From contig NC_092180.1 in the NCBI RefSeq assembly GCF_043641665.1, positions 11,649,891 through 11,713,890 of the forward strand: 64,000 nt of DNA, in the 5' to 3' direction. Made by a program: the position numbers and the translations under genes. How positions within the stretch are numbered: position 1 is the first letter of the stretch; every line of letters starts with the position of its first letter. Source of the stretch: Enoplosus armatus. Lineage: Eukaryota > Chordata > Actinopteri > Centrarchiformes > Enoplosidae. Below the pieces are notes generated by a model. It made no database searches, was not told where the DNA came from, and saw only the letters and a list, made by a program, of their open reading frames with translations. Shown here piece after piece: positions 46,116 through 60,074 of this stretch.

Positions 46116-48871
46116 AGCGGCTGCCGCTACTGGCTCCCAGATGCGGCGGGCCAGAGCAGCCGTGTCAGAGAGATCCCTCTATCAGCGACACACAGGCACC
46201 CCTCGCCAAATACAAACCCAGCAGGAGGACACACCAGGACTTCATTACCTCTTTAAAACTCCAATCAGCATGCAGGAGAGAAGCAAAATAAGCTGCAACT
46301 TTGTTGGTATATCAGAAATCCAGAGGAAATGCATCAAATCTGTCTTTCTTGTTTTCTAGCCTGGTTATTAGTTGTCTTATTGTCATACCAGTACAATTTC
46401 CTAACACTGATGGAACAAGTCTCTCCGCTTTATGAATGTCTTTTAGCATGTTTGTCAGGGTTTAGACAAGATGCAACTTTTCACCTTGTACAGCAAAAGT
46501 AAAGCATGTCAAAGTCAGCGGTTGGGGCGGCTGGCGTCTGGTGGCGAGAAGCCGCCATATGGTGACGCGTCTTGTCTGCCTGTGTGAGACACCTGGCCAC
46601 CACTAACCGGCTGAACTTTTCAACTCCGCAGACGTCCTCATAGCACTTTGAGCCAACACACAGTCCATTGTTGTACAACATTTAAAGGTTCTGAAAGGTT
46701 TTGCTTCTAACAAAGTTGAAGTGACTGCTTGCACATTTCCATTAACTGTACACATTTTCAGACTGCAGAAACTTCAGAAAACTATGGAACAGCTTGAAAC
46801 TTGAAACTAACAATGTTTTGTCTTTTATAACCGTGAAGGTGTTTTACCTTTCACAACAGTGGAAACCTCACAAAGATGTACCAACTATTACCTAAATAAA
46901 CCAAATCCACTTGAAATGATGATAAATTCAAGTCTTGATTATCTCCGAACTATTATCTTTTACACTAAAATAAGACATGAAGATAAGATAAGATAAGAGG
47001 GGACATTGCTGTAAGATCAGTTTCCACACATGGACCTGAAACTCTTCATTATTTCTGTTTCTGTTGGGATGGTGCAGATTATAATGATGTTGCCGTCCAC
47101 AAGACCTGAGATTTTCAGTGATAAATTGGAAACTGAAGTTTTTAAAACTTTTAATACTAAAGCCTCACTTAACTAGCTCATGGGAGACTTCATCAAATAA
47201 TATGGACTGGAGTTTGTATTTGTTTTCATTTGCCGACAGTGAGACAGGATGAATGAGAACACTTGAGGGTAGTGTCTCTTCCAAAAGGAGCAACGAATCT
47301 GGACCCACATAAAGAGGAGAAAAAAAACACAATATACACTGGAAATCTCCATCTATCAATAGAAACACCACTACCAGACAAATAAGTCAGTCGAGGCTTG
47401 TTCACCTTCACTCTCTGTGGTGCTTTTAGAGTACACACCTGTTTGGCACAGACAGCGTCAGAAAAACCTCCAGATCTTAACAGAACTCTATAAGTTAAAC
47501 CGTCCCCATCTGTCACAGCCGAGCTCCACACAGATGCACGTTGAGCGCCTCCTCTCTCTTATCCTTCGTACAGCAGACTTGGCTCTCATTCAAGAACTGT
47601 CAAAGCACACCTGCTAAATTAAGCCCGTTCTCATACTCGCGCACACACACACACACAGACACAAGTTCAGGAGTACACAGTGTATGCACACATGCACAAA
47701 TGGTCACACATAGCCATGCATGCACACACACAAATGCAGATGCTGATATACAGTGGTCTAACAGTGTTATTAACCTGATATGGGGATTGATAGGGTTACT
47801 GGTGATATTGTGGCATCTATGTGTATTTAAAGCCCAACAAATCCCTAAAATACATTCATTCATTTTTCAAAATCATATTGGTAAAAAGAAGATTAAATTT
47901 AGCAATTTACAGTCATATATTTTTTGTATAAAGTTAGAATTTCCTTCTATGTAATGCATGCACTGATGCACTGGTAGATCATCAAACAAAGACAGCAACA
48001 ATGTTTTAAACTGTTACTGTGCATGTTGTTTTTAAATATTCTTTAGACTATACTGGCTGAAAAGTATGAATGTGGGTTATGGGTTGTGTTTTTATTTTGT
48101 CAGCTTTCCTTCATGCCTCTCTGGAAAAAGGAATCTGGCAGTTGACGAACTGATTACATCATAAATGAAATGAAAAATGCAATATGTTGCATTGAAGCTG
48201 ATGTATTGATATGATTAAGTCATATATGACAGGTTTATTATGCCTCTGTCAAATATAACCCCATAATCTCAGATATGTGATCTATTGATGCCCACCTCTC
48301 TTGACCCCCCTGAAACCAGCCTCTCCCCTCTCTCGTGGCTCGTGGCATGCACAGCCGCTGAGCTGCTCTAAATAGGTGCCACTGTGAATTGGAGACAGAT
48401 GGAAACGAAGGTTCCCTGCAGAGTGGTTCCCCTGCAGCTGTGCTGTGTACCCGGTGCCAGGGAGTGATGACAGCTCAGCAAGGGGGCACCCAGAGACATA
48501 GAAGACAGCACCATCTCCGTCTCACTCTCGCCCTCACACACACACACGCACTTGCAGGCTGTGCAAAGGTGCAAAGAGGAGGGGTGTTAGCTCCACAGGA
48601 ATGTGAAAGTAGAGATTTAAGTGAGGAGACAAGCGATAGACTGCTATAAGACAACACATTTCCACTGCTCTATGACAACCAAACAAACAGACACACTAAC
48701 ACATGCCTAAAGACTCATACATTAAACATTAGACCACTGCCCTCCAGCAAATAATAATTAAATGGGAAATTAAATGAGGTGTACTGTGTTGGCCACTGTA
48801 GGAGTGTCACATTGTGCCTACAAAGCACTAATATTATTATTAGTATTATCTCACTCAGCATTTATAGTTGG

Positions 48872-49165
48872 ACATTTTGGGAAATATGCTTATTCTTATG
48901 AATGCATTTTGTTGCTGATAGCTGGATGAGATGACTGAAACCACTTTCTTATTAAATAAATTCTTGTTCAATATGAAACTATACAGCCAGCAGCTTAGCT
49001 TAGCTTAGCATGAAGAATAGAAACGGGGGAAGGGACTAGTCTCAGACTCATTAATACAATACATCATGTAAATTTAATGTCTAACATGTAAAATTGAGAT
49101 GAATTAGTGGTTTTACGGGGGTTTGTGTTCAGGACTATTTCTTGGCCAGAACTTCCTTTACGGAT
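48872..49165. repeat. Teleost interspersed repeat with GCTTAGCTTAGC core
   Basis: It starts near ACATTTTGGGAAATATGCTT, contains the diagnostic CAGCAGCTTAGCTTAGCTTA followed by GCATGAAGA..GAAACGGGGG, and ends near GGACTATTTCTTGGCCAG. I recognise this succession as a high-copy teleost element; the family name is not certain. Confidence 0.75.
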
Positions 49166-49474
49166 CAAAATCTTATTTTCCCACCAAGACCTCCCAGTAC
49201 CACTCAGTTTGTTTCAATTTTTAACCAAGTTTCTTTTGGGTCAAGATACTGACACACACTGATCTCCTAAAACAATTAAAACTCCTCTATGACACTCCAA
49301 ACATTTAGTCTTCATAGTTAAATATAAATTTGTTTAGATGGATGTTTGGGCCAGTTTAGTACAAAACTGAGACCAAGCCAGCAAACCAGAACAAATTTAA
49401 AATGTGGTGAAGTCAACACTCCCAGACCCGTGAGAGCATCACTTGGTGCAGAAGAACCAAGCTCTTTGACCAAG

Positions 49475-49541
<67 letters not shown>
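49475..49541. repeat. Compound (TG)n(AG)n microsatellite
   Basis: A short TG run followed by about 50 bp of perfect AG. Confidence 0.96.
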
Positions 49542-49542
<1 letters not shown>

Positions 49543-50611
49543 AAAAGAGAACAAGGCCTTCAGAATTTACCTGCAGCTAATTAGCCTTGTCTAGCTGTCT
49601 GACATATTGTGTTCAGGGTCATGTATATTTCATGAGAGGAGGCTTCCTGTAAAGGTCATTGTGGAATTTTCAAATGAAGAGACACCTGCTTTATTCATTA
49701 CATATAATTGTATGAATTATCAACTCTTTGCCTAAGTTTCAACTCTCTCTGGGGCGAAAAATACATTACTGGATGGTTTGGAGCCATCTACTCTATTGAA
49801 CACCATCACTCTTTGCAATTAAAGTGAACTCAAGATGATTATTCGTGTTACATTGCTGGAATCATGAAACACTTTCTTACAATAATTACTTCTGCTGATG
49901 TTACATTGGATTGTTTTGTGTGTGTGTGTGTTCACATATGTGTCACTGTGCTGAGAGAGAGAAACGGGGGGAGAATGGGGTGAGATGTAGAACGTGTCAG
50001 GGTGCTCCTGCTCATTAGAGCTGTATTTTACACATAGAAAGGAGTCCAGGGAGTACTTCTGTTTGATCTGCTTTGCATAAACCAATCCAATCTAACCCAG
50101 CTTGTGAAGAAAAATCAATTAAATTCTCCATAATTGGACTGACAGTGCACTCCAAAGTAGAACTGCAATCAATATTAAAGATGAAAAATGAAGCCAAAGG
50201 CCATCTCACTCCATTGATTTGCACAGAGAGGAGGAGGGATCTAGATATTATTGCCACATAGGAATATGAGCTATTGAGCTCCATAATGTTGTTATTGTCT
50301 CAGTATTGAAATGGATAGGCCAGAAGTGAGCATGGGCTGACAGCGCCAATTAAAGTTCACTGATCTGTAAACAGACCTAGGTCAAATAGTGTTTCCAAAT
50401 ACTTTCTATGCTTTGTTTAATCTTCTTGGGAACCATATGGTTGGGGGTTGTGTAGTAGGACAGAATACAGACACATGTTCAGACACTAAAGCATAACCAC
50501 AGCCTTCTATATTCACTTTTGGGAAACTCGGCAAGTTACATAAAAAATGTCATCAATTACTAACTATTTAATAAACACTGAAAACACCATTACATTACTC
50601 ACACTAAACGA

Positions 50612-50905
50612 AAATAACATCTATTGGATGGATTGGCATGAAATTTTGTATAGATATTCAGGATCTTGGTGCCACCATGAGGTTCACATTTGTGGTTTTG
50701 GGATTGCCATGAAATTTGGTTCATGTTCCCCTAAGAATGAATTGCCACTTTGTTGATCTCTTACCTTTTCATCTAGCGCATCAAGTCAAAAATTTTATTT
50801 GCCCAATACTTTGATTTATCACCAAATACCTGCAAAACTAATACTAAATGTTAGTGTAGCTACTCACACACTAAACTAAGATTGTGAACATGAACAAGAG
50901 TGCCT
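50612..50905. repeat. Teleost interspersed repeat with ATTGGATGGATTGGCATGAAATTT unit
   Basis: It carries two offset copies of GGATTG(G/C)CATGAAATTTTG-like sequence, the CTCTAGCGC-type run (here CATCTAGCGCATC) and the tail CACACACTAAACTAAGATTG followed by TGAACATG. This order is typical of a high-copy fish repeat. Confidence 0.75.
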
Positions 50906-51244
50906 CCAAATCCAGAGTCACTACAGCCACAGGTTACATGTATATCTTCTGTATTCAACACATGTAGAAATAGAAAATGAGACACTGGGGTTTAACAAGC
51001 AGCCAGCCTATGGTTTAGATATAATTTATTGACAACTCACAGCTACTTTAGCCCTGCTGACTGCAGGCAAAATGAATGTCCTCAAAATTAAGCTGCAGGG
51101 TTCACATAGTCTCTAATTCTGAGCAAAAGCCAGGTAATTTCTGAATGTTGGCTTCCCAGTTTAGACGCAACATGTAAATAAGACAACTTTGGAGTTACTG
51201 GAAGGAGTAGTCTTCCTCTTTTGGCCCACCTCCTGCCCCTCCAA

Positions 51245-51345
51245 AATAAAAAAAACACAGTAAGTAACAAAAGTAACTGTGATGTAATTACTGAATTTGT
51301 TACAGAAAAAGTAATCACATTATTGTAAGATGTTACTCAGTGTCC
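51245..51345. repeat. Teleost AGTAAC-rich repeat fragment
   Basis: It is an imperfect run of AAGTAAC, GTAATTAC, TTACAGAAAAAGTAATCAC and TGTTACTCAGTG words, characteristic of a short high-copy fish repeat. Boundaries are approximate. Confidence 0.5.
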
Positions 51346-51487
51346 CACAGCTCGATCTGTGACTGACGGTTACCTCATAAAAACATCATAAATGCTTACT
51401 TGGAGCACCTAGACTGGATATGATTAGTGAAAAATAGTAATTATTTGCTAATGATTTTTAACCAATGCCTATCAGAATCCATCATGA

Positions 51488-51488
<1 letters not shown>

Positions 51489-51531
<43 letters not shown>
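51489..51531. repeat. (TG)n microsatellite
   Basis: 43 bp perfect TG tract. Confidence 0.95.
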
Positions 51532-51532
<1 letters not shown>

Positions 51533-53887
51533 GGTGGATGCTGGCAGGTTAGCAGTCTGTCCTCTTTGATTAAGTCTGTTAAACATACTGTTCAGGTGTC
51601 ATCTAATGCTTTTTATTTACTTTCTGTCTCACTCTTTTCATCCTTCTCTGTCCTCTTTCTCCACTGCTGTTCAACAGTACAGTAATGTAGCTTTTGGCTC
51701 CAAAAGCTGGCAGATGGAAAGACAGACAGATGTGTACTAATCAGCAGACAGATGGATTGACCAACCATCAAAAGACAGGCAGATGTTCAGATAGTTAGAC
51801 AGTGAGATGAAAATACACTTTGGGTCATGGAGGACCCAAAACATAAACCATAAACATATCCTGTAATATCCCAGAGGGGTATACTACATGGTGTTCATCA
51901 CTCTGGGGCTATAGGGTGCATATACAGTACTGCACTGAGCCTAAATTTCGGTAAACATAGGAAGGGGTAATCTCAGCTGGTTTCACTTGGTCATGAAAGT
52001 TTATCAAGTGTCATTTCATTTTGTAACACTCAGCTGATCAACTCTAATCTGATTGAGTAACTTCATGTTCGGGTCACAATGTACTTATCGTTCAGTCTGA
52101 AACAACCTTAAAATGCACCTTCCTCTGTGATTCTGTCTCGGGGACAGACAACATCTGAGTTCTTCAGGACATCCCGGTTTAAAAAGTAACTCTTCAGGGC
52201 TGTTGTGATATTCATGACCATTAGTGCTGAGAGAGGGAAAGCACCCTCCAATGTCAACAGCCTTACATCCCCACAACCACGACCCACTCCTTCCACCTCT
52301 CGCTGTCCTCTCCTGCCTGTCAGCTTATCAGGACCCTGGCAGACACTCTGATCAGGGTTGCTAAGCGCTGCCCATATGTTTGTTTGCTCCTTATCCCACC
52401 TCGTGGCATGGCATGCGGCACAGTGCGCCTCAAGCCCCTCAGTGTACCCTGCATGGAGGAGAGAGATAAAACAAAAAAACTGCCATTAAGATTGCAGTCA
52501 GAGAAGAGGCAGTCATCACTGGAGGAATCTGAGTGCCCTTCCCTTAGGAGAGGAGAGAAGAGGTGAGGAGAGGAGAGAGAGGAGACTGTTGAATGTCACA
52601 CAAAAAAAATTGTTTTGCCATGTCACTGATATTCCTGTCACCGTTGTGCCAGTTAATTGTCTGAAAGTTTTAACTGACTGATTGGCTGCCAAACCCAGTT
52701 CCTTTCTGTTTATTTGCCTGCAGGTTGCGATGCAGTTGAAAGATGGTGTACACAGCTGCCTGGTAAGAGTAAGGTACGGTAGTTGGAGAGAGAGTAACTT
52801 GTTTAAGGGAATCATCCCTTTGGGGCTTGCACCACATCTGGAGCCTTTTGGCTGGTAAAATTTTTGTAATATGATTTCTCTTAAAATCTTTATCGCCTGA
52901 TGTTGCACTTGATTGTTAAAATGCTTTTCCGAGAAAGTTGTATCTCTAAGTGCTCTAAAACAGATGTTCTCAAACTGTTGTACATGTAACGCTAAGCGCT
53001 AAGCAGAGCTTCCCTAAATTGAACACCATTTGTGAGAAAGTAAAAAAAAACATTGCCATCAACAGAAATTATGCAAATTAAATGACTAAATCATTTTAAA
53101 CCTGTCATGTCAATATACGTATTTGTGCTTATAGATGTGTACACTTCCTGTATGGGATTTAATGTGTTTAGAAGTATTACCAGTGGTCAAAAATAAGTTC
53201 AATGAGAAAATGCAATGTCAAAAACAGGAATGCCATCTAAACATTGCTACTTCAATTTCTACATAGGAAGATTTTCCCTGAAATAAGAAATCCCTCTTAC
53301 AGAAATCCATCTGTGTCTTATAAACACCTAAAGATGTGATTCATGCAGATAAAGTGAAGACTTTATCTGAGTTGAAGTCAAGTTGTCACTGTTGAAGGTG
53401 TGGAGGATAGCATTACTTCTGGCAGAGCACTGATGTTGTGTTTGCATTAGCTGATCAGCTCCTTGATTCTTACTTCATCATCAGTGGCTCATTCATCAAT
53501 TGCCCGGCTACAGCTGACTAGTAACATCCAATTACATTCACACAGCTGTACGCGCCTGTTTATCACTTTTACACGCTGCTTACACCTTCTTGGCGACCCC
53601 GTTTGCTGCAGCTCCTGCCACCACCCCAACCTCCTCCTTACAAGCTAAGCTTTTGGTATTTTTAACTCTACTAAGATTTAACATTCATGTATGAGTCTGT
53701 CAAAGGGGAAAGCAGACTGGTGTTGCTCCAATTCTTTGAGAGTCTTTTCTGCCAAGTGTAACTGACCAATATAACCATTTGCTATAAATTGCTGATTCTT
53801 AGACTTTAGTGCCTCTAACTGAACTAGATCCAGAGTGAATGCCAGGGCCTGTAATATAGCACTGTGTGATGTATTATGCCTTTTGCT

Positions 53888-53965
53888 ACATCTATCCATC
53901 CATTCATTTTCTTCCACTTATCCGGGGCCGGGTCGCAGTGGCAGCAGGCTCAGCAAGGTAGGTTT
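53888..53965. repeat. Teleost interspersed repeat fragment (TTATCCGGGGCCGGGTCGC)
   Basis: CATCCATTCATTTTCTTCCA followed by CTTATCCGGGGCCGGGTCGC is a well known high-copy start of a fish element; the copy is broken after GCAGCAGGCTCAGCAAGG. Confidence 0.75.
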
Positions 53966-54394
53966 GCTTCACTTACCTTACCTTGTTACCTACCTTAACA
54001 AGCAAAGCCTTTCTTGATGAAGACAAACTAGCAGAAAATAAACAGAGCCAGATCTGTCTTTTTGCAAGGGTTAATTTGTTTAATGAAATACTATAGTTGC
54101 CTAATTGATTTCAGTTTTGTGTGACCCTCTGCAAGAGAAAAATATATTAAAATATAGTTTAGAGGAAGTTCATTTATGTGGGTCACTGAGTTTTTTAACT
54201 TGGTTTGTACTATGTATTGACTCTCCCGTCACCAGAAGGCAGAGGCAGGACAACAACTAGAACCAAGATCTGTCTCAGCAGAGTTTTGATTTTTGTCTTG
54301 TGTCTTGCTAGTTTCTTCCAATACAACCCATGTGACCATTACAAAGGGGACTCATGTGAGTGTTTTTTTAAATCTGTTGCATCTATGGTTCAGG

Positions 54395-54480
54395 TTTTGT
54401 TACGTTTAGGAAACAAAATCTACTTTGTCAGTGTTAGAAAAACATCTCTGTCATGGTTAAAAGAAACAAATGTTCACTAC
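54395..54480. repeat. Teleost interspersed repeat fragment (TTAGGAAACAAAA)
   Basis: The alternation GTTTAGGAAACAAAATCTAC, TTTGTCAGTGTTAGAAAAAC and ATGGTTAAAAGAAAC matches a family built on repeated GTTTAGG..ACAAAA..CTTTGTTAAGG units. Flanks 54195-54520 probably belong to the same insertion. Confidence 0.5.
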
Positions 54481-54979
54481 TGATAGGAGATGGGACATGA
54501 AGTGCAAACTCTGATGTTAAAGTCACACACTTTTCATAGTTTAGTAAGTGTTTGACACATGTCCAATGTTCTTCTGGTGAGGACAGTCTCCTGCTGTGCA
54601 TGGTGTCATCCGCTTCATTATGTATGTAATATCTGTATAAAAGTACTCCCCTAGCTCTTAGCTATTTACTTCTTGGTAGGCAAAGCCGTGTCCAGAACTT
54701 TATGTCATGGTGAAGGTCAGAGGCAGAAGCAGGACAAAAAGATATACAGTAAGGAGACAAACAGTAAAAAAGAGCTAGATAGGCATAGCCAAACAGATAG
54801 AGGGAAACAGAAAGAGGGAGAGATGAGAGACAGCACAGTGCCCGGTGGAGGGAGAGGAGGAGGCAGTGAGTAAATAGTCAGCGGCTCTAATAGGAATATC
54901 AAGCCAGTGAAAGGTAAACAGGCTTCTCCAGGCAGATACAAAGGGAATGTGGCGGCTTTGAGAGCGCTGGAGTGCCGGC

Positions 54980-55040
54980 ACGCCACTGTGGCACGGCGAT
55001 AACGGCCCCAGGCCTGCCTGCATCCCAGAGATAAGGCCGA
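54980..55040. promoter_or_regulatory. Candidate GATA pair with RUNX-like core
   Basis: A GATAA at 54998-55002 and a full AGATAAGG at 55029-55036 lie 30 bp apart in a GC-rich block. A TGTGGC sequence (54987-54992) resembles a RUNX core. Motif evidence only. Confidence 0.2.
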
Positions 55041-55537
55041 GCACTGGCATGTGTCGCCCCTGATCCCAATTTCACAGTCAATATTCATCCAGCCCGACAA
55101 ACAAGCAACATTTAAGATAAAAAATAAATATAGAGTCCTTCTGCTATTACCTCCTGTTTATTAATCTGCACATAGCACCCACTGCCTTTTAAACAGTAGT
55201 AAACACCCAGCCGTCCCCAGCACACCCCTCCCTCCTTCCTCCCTCTATCAGACCCCCCCCTCTCCTCCTTCCAGGCACTCAACTCCTCCTCCCAATCCCC
55301 TCTTCCTCATCTTCCCCCTGTCTCTCTGCACATCTGGGGATTTGCATGGCTTCGCTTATTCTTCTCCGATTGCCGCAGGCGTGTGTGTCTCTGTGTGTCT
55401 CCTCATTTGTGTGTGAGTGTGTGTGAGTTGAGCACACCTGTGCACGCATGGGTGTATGATATTGTTCCCAGATATATTTCAGATATGAGCACGCCTAGAT
55501 GAAGTGCATGTATGACTACTGTTTTTGATTGCTGCAA

Positions 55538-55575
<38 letters not shown>

Positions 55576-56565
55576 AAGCATCTTTGCAAGCAGTGTTTTA
55601 GTATTTGCATGTTAACATATGGAGTCAGGCCCCAGCTGTAAACTTGGATCCCAGCTGGCATTCAGACACAAAATCATGCTTTTCTTAAAAAAAGTAAAGT
55701 AAAAAGAACAAGGCTAAAAAGGATTTTAAGACACTGAATTGAGTTGGAGATTAGTGAAATTATCATTTCCCACATTTTCCCACTAGAAATAAACCTAAAT
55801 ACTGGATTAGATGTCCCGCTAAGATTGATATTATTTTGAAATGCAGGTCTTAAGCTGCAGCCGACAGGCCAGCTGGGCTCTGATTACCGTCTGCAACAAT
55901 CACAGAGAGGAGTAAGCCAAGAGCTAAGCAGAGCTACTTGGCCTATAGCTTGTGTTATTTCTTTTGCTGGAGTAAGCACAGAGCACTCTCTTCAATTAGC
56001 TCCATTAGTTTTGTGACACAGAGCAGTGAGATATAGCCTTACATAAGCCAGACTTGACACAGGTACACGTTAGTCACATTACTGCACCCGGCACAGACCA
56101 TTGTAGTTTTCACAGTTAAAGACAGGGACATTACATCCAGCCTGTCCCATTATTTTCTGGCAGCTGGACTATGATCATTCTTATCAGTGCTCTTTATTGC
56201 TCCCTGACCACCAATCCTCAGCTCCCCTATCATCCTCGCCATTACACCTGACCTGCTTCATCACAGCTCACTCACTCATCCCCTCCCTTCTTTGTGGCCT
56301 TCTCCTGCCCTTCCTTTCTCTCCCTGGTACAGACCTGTCCATGCCTGGCCAGCTGGCCATATCCCTTTAAATCTGGCCTGGGCTGAGCCGCTGTCTCCAG
56401 GAGATTACTGCACACTCTCCTAGGCTCCACAGATGGGAGAGACAGGCTGCCAGCTGGCACAGGGACACCCACTATCCCCACTGGAGACTGGCCAACAGGC
56501 CTGGCTCTCTGCTCTACACTCTGCCCATTCACACTCCTGATAGCTCTCCAACTTCCTGTTCTTAC

Positions 56566-56602
<37 letters not shown>

Positions 56603-56615
56603 ATGCTCTTTCCCA

Positions 56616-56740
56616 ACAGTGATGGAAGAAGTAATCAGATCCTTTACTAACTGTAAGTAAAAGGTAAAAGTAGCAATACCACCATGTAAACTCAAACAAG
56701 TAAAAGTAATGATGTAAAATTCCTGCATTAATTTCAGGAT
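56616..56740. repeat. Teleost interspersed repeat (GTGATGGAAGAAGTAATCAGAT)
   Basis: It begins AGTGATGGAAGAAGTAATCA and continues GATCCTTTACTAA..AAAAGTAGCAATACCA..AAACAAGTAAAAGTAATG..AATTCCTGCATT. This is a very common fish element, here lightly diverged and inserted directly after a (CT)n tract. Confidence 0.75.
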
Positions 56741-58820
56741 ACTTTCAGTTTATTATTACTTAGATCCTATTATTTTTAGTTTTGGCCATCATTCTTATTG
56801 ATTAGGGTATACTATAATATAATATACTCACCAAAGTTATTGCTAAGATTTAGGAACATTGCAACATCGCTACAACAAAGTTATGGTAAGAATATCACAC
56901 AGGTGGTAAACAGTTTAGCCAGATCATCAAAACCACTTCATTTGGAGGTTAAACCAAAACCGAGTGCACCTGAGATTTCTGTAATAATCTCTCATTCCAC
57001 TGAAAAATTGTGTGCGCGCACAACTACAATAAATACAATAAGATTAAAACTGAACCAAGAAGTTGATCTTAAAGGACGGGTGGGGTTGTAACTTCACCAT
57101 TCGCCTTCATATTCTCTTCCAACTCAGTTTGTTAAATTTGGGGGCTTGTTTAAGACCTGTCAGACTGTCTAATAGTTCATGTTTTGTTTCCTGTTGGACT
57201 TCTTTAACGTGTAAGCAACTTCTTTATAGTTTCAGATGATCATATCATCTTATCTGCAAATGTATTATTACTACTATAACTATAGCATCAGATAAATTTT
57301 GTGAATAAAAAGAACATGAAGAGATGAATTTACCTTGATTTCTATCATATTTTTGTGATACACGCAGTGGACACCTGTACAGTTTAATCAATCCACTACA
57401 ACTGTTCTGTCCTTTTATGATGCCTATAATTGTCAGTTTTTGTTAGTGGTGGTGTTGTGCTGGACTGCATTATGCTGAGAGGTGAATATTCTGTTCAGTT
57501 GTGCTGTGAAATCAAATAGTTGCTGCTGCATCCTTTTTGCTGCTTTAACCACAACAATATTGCACGCTCCAAACCTCATCTCCCCAGATACAACAGATTT
57601 CATTGTTCTGTCTGTTCCCTCATCGTTGTATAATTTTTCTCTCTGAAATGGAAGGAAGTTGAAGTATATATAATCATAAAATGGATATTGTCCAGTAAAA
57701 TAAACTCTAAACTCTACTCAAACACAGTTGGTGAAATATACTTTGTTACTTTCCACTGCTGCTCTGCTTTCTCTATCATTCACATAATCTTGCAAGACTT
57801 ACCTCTTTTTTTCAATCACTTTCTCTTTCTCTCCCCTCCTCTCTCTCTTTCAGGTGCACAATTCTTTGTTCTCACCCACTAACTGCCCCCCACACACGCA
57901 CACATACATACGTACACTTACACACATACCAACACACACTCTTTATCTCTCTGGCCCCCTCTGGCCCCCCCACTTTTAGAGAGCAGAGGAGAGAAAGCTG
58001 TGGACTGAGGGTTATTGAAAGGTGTCACATGTGCAGATGTGATAAGGGTGCCAGGTAGAGATAACCAAGCGCCCTTCATCACTATGTAACAACACACGGG
58101 CTGTCCTCTTGAGTTAAAACAGAACACACACATACACCCACACACACACTGACATGTATATAATGTACCAGGATAGGACAAGTTCATTATCCCTGTGTGT
58201 GGTGGCATGATAAGGCCTAGATCTCCTGAAATAGCTGTGCTATTGAGCTAAGACCTTCCACTGCTAAATAGAAAAAAAGAACCTGGGGTAGAATATATAT
58301 CATTATCCTCTCTGCTCTGTTATCTGTCACCTTCCATTACAGGAGAATAAGGCGCTTTTCGTCCCAGAGGTAAACAGCTATTGGGAAATATGTTTTCTGA
58401 TGTAGTGAGGACACACTGTTGTACCTTGTGCCATAATGATGCTGGTTGTCCCTGCTTACATGCACCTCCTGCTGTATTTCCTGAGCTGGCTGAGCTGTCT
58501 CCACTTGAAGATCATACTAACGTGAAAATGTGAAAATTGCTCATCTATCTTTAGATATACATGATTCTCTCTCTCGCAAGTTTAAGTTGAGTTTGGTTTC
58601 ACAAGGAGCCATATAAAGTGTACTTACATGTGTAATGTTCGGTGTACTGTATATGCTCATAGTTCTATAGAGCTGAATGGCTTTAGCTGGCTGAGAGAAA
58701 ATGTGAAGAAACTTTTCTCCCCAGCCTTCTGCCGGACCACCTGCTGAGCACTGAGATGATTACAGAGCGAGATTGCTGTGCCAGATTACTGTGACCCCGA
58801 GGACCCCTCCAGATGGACAT

Positions 58821-58857
<37 letters not shown>

Positions 58858-60051
58858 AACACCTGGCATATTATTTTAGGACACTATCTTGCAACCATAG
58901 CTGGTTGTGTTGATTACACACACATTGCATACAGTACTATACTACAAATACTCAATCATCTGTCATGGCCACTCGCCAAGGGCAAAGTGTGGGCAGTAGG
59001 AAGCTGCCCTACAGGAACTAATACTGGTGGAACCATGAGGTAAAGATGTGTGAGTCTGAGTGTAGGAGAGAAGGTATCTGGTAGAAATACATACTTAAAA
59101 TTGTGACATGGCATGAGCAGTCAGATAATATTACAGGTTTTAAGCAAGCCTACTGTTTAGGTCTTTATTTGGAGGTACAACTTAAAGTGAAGTGAGCACC
59201 TGAAGTAATAATAAGGCAACTATAGCAAGTACAGCAGCTCAAACTTCAACCATCTATAAACTGTGTCAGATGTTAAGTTTGGTTAATAATTTGAATAACT
59301 TGATTGTTTTCTCCTCCAAATAAGATTGGCTGACCTTTGTCATCCTCGCCATGACTTCTTCTCTTTGAATTATTATTACCAATAGAAATCATAACCAAAG
59401 CTACAAAAAGAGAGAGAAAAAACTTGTAATAAATTGGAGTCAGAGGTGACATTTTTCCCACTATATATAGAATAAGCTAATTAACACAGGTGAGACACTG
59501 CACACAGGTGCTCTCATCAGCAGAACAATAACAAAACAAAACATGTAAATCAACATGTAGTTCCTTACAAGACAAATGTGACACCAAGGACCAAACATGT
59601 TCTCAAAAAAGTCAGTTGTTGTCTATTTTGAGATGTCTAGCTATTTACAGTATAACGAGATGTGATTCAAATGTAGCTACATTCACAACAAAAAGATGGA
59701 AGCTCAGGCATTTCATCCAACTTGACAGCGTTTGTGCCGGTGGTACTGTGGGCACAAAACAGCAGCAGATTCACATCAAAAGGGTCAAAGCATATGTAAA
59801 ATGAATAGAGGCAGATGAGGAGAGAAACAGAAGAAGAGGTCTATGACAGTGCATCACTTTGTATCACATGTGATGGACTGTCATTATGCTTCACATCCAA
59901 CTGCACATCTCTCTTTACCAGACTGTGGACGCCACATGATATCAGTGAAATGGAGAAGTGAACTTGAGGCTCTGCCACCCCTTCATATATGCTGCCCCTC
60001 CAACACACACACTCCCAACCTCACCCTACCCACCCTGCACACCACCTACAA

Positions 60052-60074
60052 CCCCCCCCCCCCCCCCCCCCCCC
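60052..60074. repeat. Poly-C run
   Basis: 23 consecutive C in the upstream flank, preceded by CACC-rich sequence. Confidence 0.97.

Noticed and set aside
46003..46359. 118-codon plus-strand frame
   Set aside because: GC-rich composition keeps two frames open at once; the possible acceptor at 46116 has no matching GT donor and no protein family is recognisable.
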